A stretch of 64,000 nt of DNA from Adiantum capillus-veneris. Taxonomy: Eukaryota; Streptophyta; Polypodiopsida; Polypodiales; Pteridaceae. Positions 32,764 through 41,850 of the stretch are shown here, piece after piece. The notes beneath the pieces were generated by a model that saw only the letters and a list, made by a program, of their open reading frames with translations, made no database searches and was not told the origin of the DNA. Position 1 is the first letter of the stretch, and each line of letters begins with the position of its first letter. The position numbers and the translations under genes are program-made. The stretch spans positions 145,927,741 to 145,991,740 of the forward strand of contig CM043945.1 in the NCBI GenBank assembly GCA_014529385.2, read 5' to 3'.

Positions 32764-33642
32764 TGTCACGTGACACATCTAGCCCTATGTGTACGTCGAC
32801 AAGCTACTTCTTGACAAGGGTTCAGTCAGTCTAGTGTAGGAAGTGATCTGGCACTTTTGTGAGTCTGTTCGTAGACGGTGCATGTCCAGACACTTGGAGT
32901 AGATGCATATCCTCTGCTTGCACACAACATGATCATCAGATTTCAGTCAGAACCCATCAGGAGCATTTTTACAGTGCATAGACCTATTTTCCCTATTTTA
33001 GCCATTCTTCACTTATTATTTTTAAGCGACTTGTTGGCAACTAGGTAGGGCAAATTAGCAAAGCAACTATATAAGAAAACCTAGCGCTAGTGCTTTCTGG
33101 CAGAAGAGGCAACAGGAGCACCTTTGTTCAACAGGCACCTTCTCAACTGAACCCCAACCAGGACCCTAGCGTTTTGCACCATCTGCAACAAGCTAGCGTT
33201 AGTAGTTTGCACGAGCAGATCCATACCGTTTTTACAGTAGAGCCCAAATCAGCCCTAGCGTTTTTGCATCAGCCTGGCACCTCAGCGTTTTTGCAGATCT
33301 CGCGACAGAACCAACAAAAAGACCAGCATTTTCAGTTTTCAGCATAGACACTCCGCAGAACAACCCCCGAACCTCGTAGATCTCACCTTCCCGCAATAGA
33401 TCCTCGTCGCACGGTCAGATCCCACGAAGTTTGCAATTTCAGCCCGGAAAACGCAGATTTCAGCATTTGTGTTTCCAGCGTTTCGTTGTCGCATCATCGT
33501 CACCGACATAGAGACATAATTCACCAGATAAAGATTTGCAGATTTCAGCCCTTAGCATTTTCAGATTTCAGCCCGTCTCGTGGTCGTCGACATCGTCGGC
33601 AAATCCAAGCATTGTAGAGATCAGTGCAATCATAAGTAGACC
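32764..33642 (+). repeat. Solo LTR-A, left part, middle layer of the nest
   Basis: Starts TGTCACGTGACACATC; the flank GGTTT (32759-32763) pairs with GGTTC (39965-39969) after the right end, a target duplication with one mismatch. It has ACTATATAAG (33067-33076) as a TATA box and several AGCGTTTT motifs (33166-33290). It is interrupted at 33642 by a complete LTR-A element and resumes at 39716. Confidence 0.9.
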
Positions 33643-34850
33643 TGTCACGTGACACATCCTAATCCTATGTGTCCGTGGACAAGCTACACCACAGCAAGGT
33701 TCAGTGAGTCCAGTCAGTCTAGATTAGCAGTGATCTGGCACTTTTGTGAGTCTATTCGTAGACCGTGCATGCCCAGTCACTGAGTGTAGATGCATATCCT
33801 TTGGTTGCACACAGCATGATCATCAGTATTCCCTTCAGAATCCATCAGATTCAGTCAAGGGAATTTTCTAGTGCATTTAGCCTATTTTCTTATTTTTGGT
33901 TATTTTCACTTATTATTTTGAAGTGACTTTCCAACAAAAGTAGGTAGGGCAATTTTACTAAGTTAATATATAAGCAACCCAAAGTTAGCACTTTCTGGCA
34001 GAAGAGGCAGCAGGAGCTTCCCGCTCAACAGGCAACTTGTTAGCAGTACCCCCCCCCCCCCCCCCCCCCCCCCCCCTCAGCACCCCTAGCGTTTTCAAGC
34101 ATTAGATCAAGCATCACCCTCTCCCCACCTTGGGCGTTTTCTCCCACAGCAAACCATCGCCAGCAAGTGTCATCCATAGGCGTTTTTCCCGCAACCAACA
34201 AACCTCAGCAATAGCGTTTTTGACTCAGAGACTTCAGCCAATGCAGGGATTTACTAACGCTAGTAAAGACCTGTCATTTCAGCGTTTTTCAGCTTGGGAA
34301 TTGCTGCCATAGCCAGCGTTTTTTCAGCCTTCAGCAAAAGCAGCAAAACGCAGCCAGAAATAGACTTATCATCAGCATTTTTGTCTTCAGCATGACCCCC
34401 GACACACCCATCATATTCAGCCATAAAGACAGCAGTGAAACAGTCAATTTCAGTGCCGAAACAGCCATGAAATTCAGCAAATAGAAGATCCCAGATTTCA
34501 GCCCTAAGTCGTCGTCATCATCACCGCCGTCGTCATCGGCATAGTCCAAGTTGCATCAGTCCATTGCATACGCATTGTGCACCTTTTGTGCAATCAAAAG
34601 TAGACCACTCTCGCCGACGAGAGTGGGGCCTTCGGAGGAGGGTTTTACAACCTCTCGGGTGTCATATCTCTTCTCTTTCCTTCTCTCAGTCTCATTCACT
34701 TGCACGCACAATATCCACTCACTTCGTTCGTGATCATAGCACTCTCCATAAGACGGAAGGCTTCTCCTTCCCTAAGAACTAAAAGGAACCTTGAGCAATA
34801 AAGATCACTAATCTTGAGAAAATACAACATTCATTCCACTGCACCTTACA
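33643..34850 (+). repeat. 5' LTR of the complete LTR-A element
   Basis: 1208 bp, TGTCACGTG..CACCTTACA. TATA box AATATATAAG at 33965-33974; 28-base poly-C at 34049-34076; AGCGTTTT/GGCGTTTT motifs between 34087 and 34322; hairpin CCACTCTCG/CGAGAGTGG at 34605-34626 followed by GGGGCCTT and GGAGGAGGGTTTTA. Confidence 0.95.
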
Positions 34851-35510
34851 TTGGTATCAGAGCTTTGGAAGTGTTCTGCATTACTCAAGGAAAGAACCAC
34901 AAGAATTTTTTTTTGCTTGTTGTGGTTACACAAACCCAAGTTTACTTTGGCGTGTCGATTCCTAATCGTGTTTGTTGAAGAGTGACGGGAATCCCAAGAA
35001 AGAAGGGCTTGTCCAGCCTCCCCTTGCGTCTCTTTTCACTCATTGAGAGGGGACCGTGCACTTAGCGGCCGGCCAATCGATGTGAGGTGGGAAAAAGCAA
35101 CCTTGGTGTGAGCACAAGGTCGCCAAGGGGTGCGCCCGCAGAAAAGAGTAGAACTCTGTTGAAGAGAAGATCCTTCTCAAATGCAATTTGCAAGCGAAAG
35201 AAAGAGTGACGGGAATCCCAAGAAAGAAGGGCTTGTCCAGCCTCCCCTTGCGTCTCTTTTCACTCATTGAGAGGGGACAGTGCACTTAGCGGCCGGCCAA
35301 TCGATGTGAGGTGGGAAAAAGCAACCTTGGTGTGAGCGCAAGGTCGCCAAGGGGTGCGCCCGTAGAAAAGAGTAGAACTCTGTTGAAGAGAAGATCCTTC
35401 TCAAATGCAATTTGCAAGCGAAAGAAAACCTCAAGAACCCAAGAACCCAAGAACCAAGACCCTCAAGAACCCAAGTTCCTCGTGAACTTAAGAACCAAAG
35501 ATCATAGTGC
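34851..35510 (+). promoter_or_regulatory. Primer-binding site and duplicated leader
   Basis: TGGTATCAGAGC at 34852-34863 complements the 3' end of initiator Met tRNA, the usual primer for plant LTR elements. A leader block of 224 bp then occurs twice in tandem (34980-35203 and 35204-35427) with about three differences. An AAGAACCC-type short repeat (35426-35490) leads up to the gag start at 35511. Confidence 0.88.
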
Positions 35511-36989
35511 ATGGTCGTCACCCGAAGCGGAATGGATACTTCGCATACTGGTGATGAGCACGATAGAGGCGGCGAAGATTTTTCCCTACCAGGAGACTTT
35601 TTCGACCCTCCCCCTTCGCCATCTACGCCACGAGTTGCACTCACTCCTATGGAGATGATGGTCAAGTCGATGTTGGACATGATGGCACAACAACAAGAAA
35701 CGAATCGAGTTGCATTGGCACAACTCGCCAGCAAAGCAGAACAACAAGAAGCTAGGGACTGTGAGCGTGACGACAGAATTGCAAGAATGGCCGCAGACCA
35801 AGAAGCCAAGGACTGCGAGTGCGACGACAGAAATGCAAGACATGCCGCACAACAGGAAGACAAGCGCCTTGCTTTAGAACGCGAGCGCGACGCAAGAAAA
35901 GAACTAAGGAAGGAGGAAGCGGCAACATGAGCTGCGGCCTTGGAGGCCGAGCGTGAAGCTCGACGAGAGCTACGCACTCAAGAATTGCTTGCCCAAGTCC
36001 TAGCCTCGAAGACCGAACCACCCAAAGATCGTGGGAGTTCGTTAAGTGGCGCAAGCCACGATGCGGATTCCAACCATCCAATCACAAAGAAGTTGACTTT
36101 CAGTAAGTATGACGGTAAGATGGATGCTACGGTTATTCATTCTTGGTTGCATCAATTTAATGCTTATTTTGCGACAACTAAGAAGACAGGAAATAGCAAA
36201 CTTTTGACGGAAGCTATGTACCTTGCCGGTGATGCCATCGGTTAGTACCACGCATGGCAAGAGGCACAGCTAGCCGCGCACCGAGAGGCACCCGACGATT
36301 TCACGCCCCTCTCTTTTAGTTGGGCTGATTTTCAAGACAAGCTCAACGCGCGGTTTATGCCACCTCAGTACCTCGCACGATTGAAGGACGATTGGCGCTC
36401 TCTCAAGCAAAATGGTATGCGAGTCATGTCTTTTTCTAATCGTGTTTTGCAGCTAGGTACTCAATTACGAAAATCGGATGATGAGCGCAAGGAGGCTTTT
36501 CTCTTTGGATTGGACGAGTATATCAAGTACGATGTCGAGGTTCTCGATCCAATCGATCTCAACAAGGCGGTAGCGATTGCTCTCGCACAAGAGATGAAGC
36601 ACAACAAGGGAAAGCCTAAGGAGAACAAGACTTTCACAAGTACCTCGCAGACTTCTTAGAACGGTAAGAATGATAACTCTTCTAACCAATCTTCCAATAG
36701 TCTCTCATCAAAGAATTCTTCCAATGAATCTAAGGATAAGGCTAACACAATTGCTAAACCTAAGCTTACTCCAGATGAAAAGGTAGCACAAGGAATTGTA
36801 GGAGGATACATCACGTCGGAAGAACAAAGCACTTATTCTAAGGAAGGTCATTGTTTTCATTGTCACATTAAGGGTCACATAAAAAGAACATGTCCTAAGT
36901 TTGAATCGAATGAATCTAAAGAACCCACAGCACCCACTTCCTCTGTCAATGCAATGAATGATAACACGAGTGTGCCCCAAGTTTCTTAG
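35511..36989 (+). CDS. Gag polyprotein of LTR-A element (with in-frame stops)
   Basis: One frame, read through stops at 35928 (TGA), 36243, 36657 and 36987 (all TAG). N-terminus MVVTRSGMD, a PPPSPSTPR patch, then a charged coiled-coil (repeated CERDDR.A..A..QEAK units). From about 36085 there is a Ty3/gypsy capsid region (KLTFSKYDGKMDATVIHSWL, YLAGDA, WADFQDKLNARFMP, QLRKSDDERKEAFLFGL). At about 36849-36890 there is a zinc knuckle CFHCHIKGHIKRTC (C-x2-C-x4-H-x4-C). It packages the element RNA. The stops look like single-base decay of an otherwise intact frame. The protease follows in the -1 frame from about 37010. Confidence 0.88.
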
Positions 36990-37018
36990 GACCCTCCCGT
37001 TAATGATTCTCTCATTAA

Positions 37019-37636
37019 ATGTATGGTCGTACGTCGGGGCACCGTTTTGTCATATTGTTTGACCCGGGTAGTATGCATGATGTGATCAGTTCCTCTCTTG
37101 TTGAGAGAGCCCGCCTCGAAGTTAGTCCGAGATCTATTGAGGTCTCTGGCTTTCGTCCTGGTATGGACGCTCTCATCACGGAGGAGTGCTTTGGTGTGTT
37201 GTTTGAAATTCAAGAGACTGCCTTCACTAGAAGATTTGTTGTTTCTCCTCTCTCAGGATGTGATATGATTTTGGGCATTCGATGGTTTCGTGATAATGAT
37301 GCTCTCATGAAATTTGCGGCTAACACTATAACTCTCAATGCCGGCAGTGATTCTCCTATTGTCATTCATGGAGAGGACATTGCTCCTTCTCCATCTCTCA
37401 TTGCATATATGCAGGACAAGGTTGAAAGGATTCGGGATAAGGAGATTCTCTCAATTTCTTCTTCTCCAAAGCATGATACACAGGATTTGCATGATTATGA
37501 GAAGCATGATGATTTGGATGACAATGACCAGCATGATGATTTGCATGAAGAAGATGTGATTGTTCACAAGGATGATGTGTTAGTTGATGCTTTTTCTAGC
37601 GAAGCTAACCTCGTTGTAGATTCGATCAATCACTAA
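37019..37636 (+). CDS. Retropepsin-like protease plus His/Asp-rich linker
   Basis: Opens in the -1 frame relative to gag. Residues about 10-115 form an aspartic protease: RFVILFDPGSMHDVIS with the catalytic Asp but Pro where Ser/Thr is usual (D-P-G-S), and SGCDMILGIRWFRDN near the C-terminal flap side. After about residue 150 comes LSISSSPKHDTQDLHDYEKH, then a tract of HD/HDD repeats, then EANLVVDSINH and a single TAA at 37634. The same frame continues after the stop into the unknown domain; the sister copy has GAA there, so the stop is a point change. The Pro substitution may reduce activity (inference). Confidence 0.85.
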   Translation: MYGRTSGHRFVILFDPGSMHDVISSSLVERARLEVSPRSIEVSGFRPGMDALITEECFGVLFEIQETAFTRRFVVSPLSGCDMILGIRWFRDNDALMKFAANTITLNAGSDSPIVIHGEDIAPSPSLIAYMQDKVERIRDKEILSISSSPKHDTQDLHDYEKHDDLDDNDQHDDLHEEDVIVHKDDVLVDAFSSEANLVVDSINH

Positions 37637-38362
37637 GAATCCATCTTGGCTTTCGAGTCGAGGTTCACAGATCTCTCACAAGAAGATTCGATAGATCCCG
37701 AAGAAGCGATCTTGCCTCTCGAGCCTTGGTCCAAAGAACCCTCACAGGAAGTATTATGTGTTCGCATGATTGATACGCACGCATTGTTTGAGTGTTTCAT
37801 TCGTGACGGTTTCCTGTATTTTAGTCAACATCGTTATGTGATCCCTTTTCCTAGGCATGACATATTGTATGTGGAGCACGTTTCTATCATGGATGAGCAC
37901 GAATGTATGCGGATTGTTCATGAAAAGCTGAAAGGTATGTATGTAAGGAAGTCACATTCCATGTCTCTTCCTTGGCATGACACAGTTTCCGAAAGAGCAC
38001 ATGAAAGTATGAGCACCAAGCATGGGCATTTCCATTGTATTTTGCCACAGTTGATTGATTTCAATCAAACGGACAAGATTCGAGCGCATTGTTTGCATGT
38101 GTTTGATGAATGGGTTGTCACTCCGTCTCTATGTTCATCTACATTGCATACACAGTCTTTAGAGAAGACAATATTTTTTTCCTTCACTTTACATGGAATG
38201 GGTATGTTCATGGTTTTGTGTTGGAGATGGTTTCAGGAATTTTCAGCCATGGAGATTCTTGAAGACGGAAGCAGCAGGTCTCTAGACGTAGTTGAAGCAT
38301 TGAAGGAGCTACAGAAGACTTTGTGTCGCTTTCGGTGTGGCCCAAAGAAGCAAGCGTTGTAG
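37637..38362 (+). CDS. Unknown conserved C-terminal domain of LTR-A elements (copy 2)
   Basis: About 238 residues, open, in frame with the protease upstream. I do not recognise it. Conserved with the copy at 4510-5278 in QEVLCVRMI.THALFECFIRD, RYVIPFPRHDILY, HECMRIVHEKL, SMSLPWHDTVSERA, HCILPQLIDF and a C-terminal CRFRCGPKKQAL. It is not RT, RNase H, integrase, chromodomain or an obvious envelope protein: no signal peptide, and only one weakly hydrophobic patch (FFSFTLHGMGMFMVLCW, about residue 178). It ends 130 bp before the purine tract. Conservation between two otherwise diverged elements suggests it was under selection while the family was mobile (inference). Confidence 0.8.
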   Translation, partial: ESILAFESRFTDLSQEDSIDPEEAILPLEPWSKEPSQEVLCVRMIDTHALFECFIRDGFLYFSQHRYVIPFPRHDILYVEHVSIMDEHECMRIVHEKLKGMYVRKSHSMSLPWHDTVSERAHESMSTKHGHFHCILPQLIDFNQTDKIRAHCLHVFDEWVVTPSLCSSTLHTQSLEKTIFFSFTLHGMGMFMVLCWRWFQEFSAMEILEDGSSRSLDVVEALKELQKTLCRFRCGPKKQAL

Positions 38363-38505
38363 ACCTTTATGAAGTTCAAGTACCACACGACCCACACCTC
38401 AGAGTGGGCTGGCAAAGAGTCCCTTCCAGGATTCCGGATGCTATTGGCGATCTTCCTCGACGCCATACAGTTCGGTACCAGTACCTCACTTTGAAAAGGA
38501 GGGGA

Positions 38506-39710
38506 TGTCACGTGACACATCCTAACCCTATGTGTCCGTGGACAAGCTACACCACAACAGGGTTCAGTCAATCCAATCAGTCTAGATTAGCAGTGATCTG
38601 GCACTTTTGTGAGTCTATTCGTAGACCGTGCATGCCCAGTCACTGAGTGTAGATGCATATCTTCTGGTTGCACACAGCATGATCATCAGTATTCCCTTCA
38701 GAATCCATCAGATTCAGTTAGGGGAATTTTCTAGTGCATTTAGCCTATTTTCCTATTTTTGGTTATTTTCACTTATTATTTTGAAGTGACTTTCCAACAA
38801 AAGTAGGTAGGGCAATTTTGCTAAGTTAATATATAAGCAACCCAAAGTTAGCACTTTCTCGCAGAAGAGGCAGCAGGAGCTTCCCGCTCAACAGGCAACT
38901 TGTTAGCAGTACCCCCCCCCCCCCCCCCCCCCCCCCTCAGCACCCCTAGCGTTTTCAAGCATTAGATCAAGCATCACCCTCTCCCACCTTCGGCGTTTTC
39001 TCCCACAGCAAACCATCGCCAGCAAGTGTCATCCATTGGCGTTTTTCCCGCGACCAACAAACCTCAGCAATAGCTTTTTTGACTCAGAGACCTCAGCCAA
39101 TGCAGGGATTTACTAACGCTAGTAAAGACCTGTCATTTCAGCGTTTTTCAAGCTTGGGAATTGCTGCCATAGCCAGCGTTTTTTCAGCCTTCAGCAAAAG
39201 CAGCAAAACGCAGCCAGAAAGAGACTTATCATCAGCGTTTTTGTCTTCAGCATGACCCCCGACACACCCATCATATTCAGCCATAAAGACAGCAGTGAAA
39301 CAGTCAATTTCAGCCCCGAAACAGCCATGAAATTCAGCAAATAGAAGATCCCAGATTTCAGCCCTAGTCGTCGTCATCATCACCGTTGTCGTCATCGGCA
39401 TAGTCCAAGTTGCATCAGTCCATTGCATACGCATTGTGCACCTTTTGTGCAATCAAAAGTAGACCACTCTCGCCGACGAGAGTGGGGCCTTCGGAGGAGG
39501 GTTTTACAACCTCTCGGGTGTCGTATCTCTTCTCTCTCCTTCTCTCAGTCTCATTCACTTGCACGCACAATATCCACTCACTTCGTTCGTGATCATAGCA
39601 CTCTCCATAAGACGGAAGGCTCTCTCCTTCCCTAAGAACTAAGAGGAACCTTGAGCAATAAAGATCACTAAACTTGAGAAAATACAACATTGATTCCGCT
39701 GCACCTTACA
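38506..39710 (+). repeat. 3' LTR of the complete LTR-A element
   Basis: 1205 bp, near identical to 33643-34850. TATA box 38828-38837; 25-base poly-C at 38912-38936; hairpin at 39464-39485. Preceded by the purine tract AAAAGGAGGGGA. Confidence 0.95.
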
Positions 39711-39715
39711 AGACC

Positions 39716-39964
39716 GCTCTCGCCATAGAGACTGGGGCCTTTGTAGGAGGGTTTTGACAACATTCTGGTGTCATATTCTTCTCTCTCTATCTCTCAGTCT
39801 CATGCACCTTCATTCACAGTGTCTTCCATTGTGTTTGTGATCATTTGCACTCTCTTACTAAAGGAACGGAAGACTCTCCCTTTCGTAAGTAAAAGGAACC
39901 TTGAGCACATTTCGGAGCACTCATCTTGAGCAAAGTTCAACATTGACTTCCGCTGTACCTTACA
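39716..39964 (+). repeat. Solo LTR-A, right part, middle layer of the nest
   Basis: Resumes at the hairpin (GCTCTCGCCATAGAGAC) where 33642 left off and ends CACTTGACTTCCGCTG-like sequence with TGTACCTTACA at 39964. Together with 32764-33642 it makes one LTR of about 1.13 kb. Confidence 0.9.
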
Positions 39965-40150
39965 GGTTCTATCGGAGTAGACTATACTAAACCAAATGCT
40001 TCAAGGTAATGTTTCACAATCTGAGGAGTATCTGCCAGATCCTCCTTCTCCATCCACTTCGCATCTAATGCGGGATAGTTCTTGAATTTAACCAAGAACC
40101 GCCTAATCACTTTACCTTTTATCTTTTTATCTTTATGTGTTAGTATCTGT
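39965..40150 (-). pseudogene. Chromovirus chromodomain, outer layer of the nest (right part)
   Basis: On the - strand: ILTHKDKKIKGKVIRRFLVK, then FKNYPALDAKWMEKEDLADT and PQIVKHYLEAFGLV, then stop. It joins the 3' UTR at 32280-32763 once the nested LTR-A material is ignored. Upstream pol is missing. Confidence 0.88.
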
Positions 40151-40223
40151 TCTGCGGGCGGGCAGGACAGGGCACGGCAAGGCAGCGCGATGGAAGCTGT
40201 GGGGGAGAGCGATGGCGAGAGAA

Positions 40224-40254
<31 letters not shown>

Positions 40255-40355
40255 GTAGAGCGTGCGCTGGGCAGCAGCGAGCGATGTGTTCAACAGTTCT
40301 GCATTGAGCAGAATTCAATCAAAAGCAGCCCTATCAAACCTAGGCAATGCATTCT
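40151..40355. other. GC-rich insert with 29-base poly-G tract
   Basis: Poly-G run at 40224-40252, flanked by GC-rich sequence of unknown origin. Together with the runs at 15683, 34049 and 38912 it is one of four long C/G homopolymers in the window. Confidence 0.7.
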
Positions 40356-40497
40356 CACAAGATTGTTTGTGATCATTTGCACTCTCTCATTAAAGGAACG
40401 GAAGGCTCTCCCTTCCGTAAGTAAAAGAAACCCTTGAGCACAGGTTCGGAGCACTCATCTTGAGGAAAGTTCAACATTCACTTTCGTTGCACCTTAT
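40356..40497 (+). repeat. LTR-A inner-end fragment
   Basis: Matches the last about 140 bp of LTR-A (TTTGTGATCATTTGCACTCTC, CATCTTGAGGAAAGTTCAACATT) and ends GCACCTTATA. Directly followed by LINE type 2 sequence. Confidence 0.8.
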
Positions 40498-40589
40498 ACA
40501 GAGGCTTCCGAGTACCATCGAGTCTGATCTAGAACGGATGTGGTAATATGTTCGGTTCAAGTGCTGGTATAAAGACTTCAAAGGAAAGC

Positions 40590-41720
40590 CTCTGCCCGCA
40601 TGCGATCGGAGCTGCCCTGTAGTCTCACGAGCTGTCTTCTGAGAGTGTGGATCAGCTCTAGCCAAAGATCGCGAACAGTCTCTGCTGGTGGCACAGGGCG
40701 AGCCTCAGATGCGGAAGCAACGGGCCCGCCAGATGAACCAGAGTGTCAGGCCACTGATGAGCTCCCAACACTCCTCTCTCTCATTGCACCACTCCTGTGG
40801 AGTAAGCTCTGTGGCAGGCTGGAGTATAGGTCGCCCCCCCTTTCATCACTGTCATCCTAGTGGTGGAATATAGCTCAAACTGAAGTGTCGGGCCCGTGAG
40901 GGTGGACGAAGCCGCTGCTCCCCAAGTGTACTGTCGAGCTGTGGAGAGAGCAGGCATCAACCGAAGAACACGAAGCCACACTTGCTGTGCCAAAGGACAA
41001 TCCCAAAGACAGTGACGCTGACTCTCCACAAGATGGTCACAAGCTGCAGATGCGGCCGAGAGACCACTATGCACTAGCCAGCTCCCAACTGCTGTAGCTC
41101 TGTGTGCGGCTAGCCACTGAAACAAGGTGACTCGCCTCGGCTGCTCTCTAGAATCCCACAACCTCTCCCAAAAGGCTGCCAAGAACTCAATTGTGAGACC
41201 CTCCTTCTGCCAATGAGGTGCTGCAGCAGGGCCAGCCTCTCTCTGTGCTGCTAGTATGTGACGTCCCAGTCGAACAGTGTACTGAAAGAACGGGACACTT
41301 GGGTGGTCTGCAGAAGAGAAAGGGTCCCTCCAAAGCCACTCTCCAGGATCCCACTGTACTTGTGCTAGTGGACATCACTCCCAAGCCCACAGTCTCCAGT
41401 GTCCAGTCTCAAGAGCTGCTGGGTCAGGATCGATGACACAAGTCCTCCCCACGGATGCCCACTACTCGGATCCTCTGAAAACAGCACTCTACCACGTGCG
41501 GGGCCTCTATTGCAACTCACTGTAAGCGTCCCTCACCCTGTAACTCGAAAAAACAGGTATGGAACAGTCTCTGAGCAGGCCCGGACTGAGATGAGAACCT
41601 CCAGTCGTGTGAAGGCTTCCATCCACTTGGGTGCTACTGGCTCGAGAGGTATGAGCCACTCAGTTGGAACTGCCTCTGAGATGTCTTGGCACATGCTGCA
41701 GCCTCTCATGCCCTGTAGCA
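40590..41720 (-). pseudogene. LINE type 2 C-terminal region with zf-RVT
   Basis: Frames at 41390-41187 and 41182-40781. Contains RVTLFQWLAAHRATAVGSWL and the Cys/His cluster CDHLVESQRHCLWDC (about 41050-41000), equivalent to 13620-13760 in the other copy. Broken by several shifts. Confidence 0.8.
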
Positions 41721-41850
41721 CTGGAAACCCTGCAACTCCTCTAACAACCCTTAAAACTCTAACCAGTCACCTAAAGAGCGCGCTGGGCCCGTTGCCATGG
41801 GATCCCAGGAAACATGAGGCCGACTACCAACCAAGTGGCCTCTCTGAGTG

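Larger units (their letters stand above)
33643..39710 (+). mobile_element. Complete non-autonomous LTR-A retrotransposon with target duplication AGACC
   Basis: 6068 bp, flanked by perfect AGACC repeats (33638-33642, 39711-39715). Structure: 5' LTR 33643-34850, primer site TGGTATCAGAGC 34852-34863, duplicated leader, gag (35511 on), zinc knuckle, protease, His/Asp-rich linker, unknown C-terminal domain, purine tract AAAAGGAGGGGA (38494-38505), 3' LTR 38506-39710. No reverse transcriptase, RNase H or integrase is encoded, and there is no room for them. The LTRs differ at only a few percent of sites by eye, so the insertion is fairly recent. It sits inside another LTR-A. Confidence 0.95.

Noticed and set aside
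37000-37075. Programmed -1 frameshift between gag and protease in LTR-A
   Set aside because: The frames overlap in the right way, but I see no classic slippery heptamer, and a single indel would look the same.
35928-37636. Stops in the gag frame as programmed readthrough or RNA editing sites
   Set aside because: Five different stops (TGA, TAG x3, TAA) at scattered sites fit point decay better; U-to-C editing of stops is known in plant organelles, not for nuclear transposons.
32764-40497. Possible endogenous pararetrovirus or retrovirus
   Set aside because: LTRs, target duplications, gag and protease are of the Ty3/gypsy type; no movement protein, coat protein or envelope gene is present.
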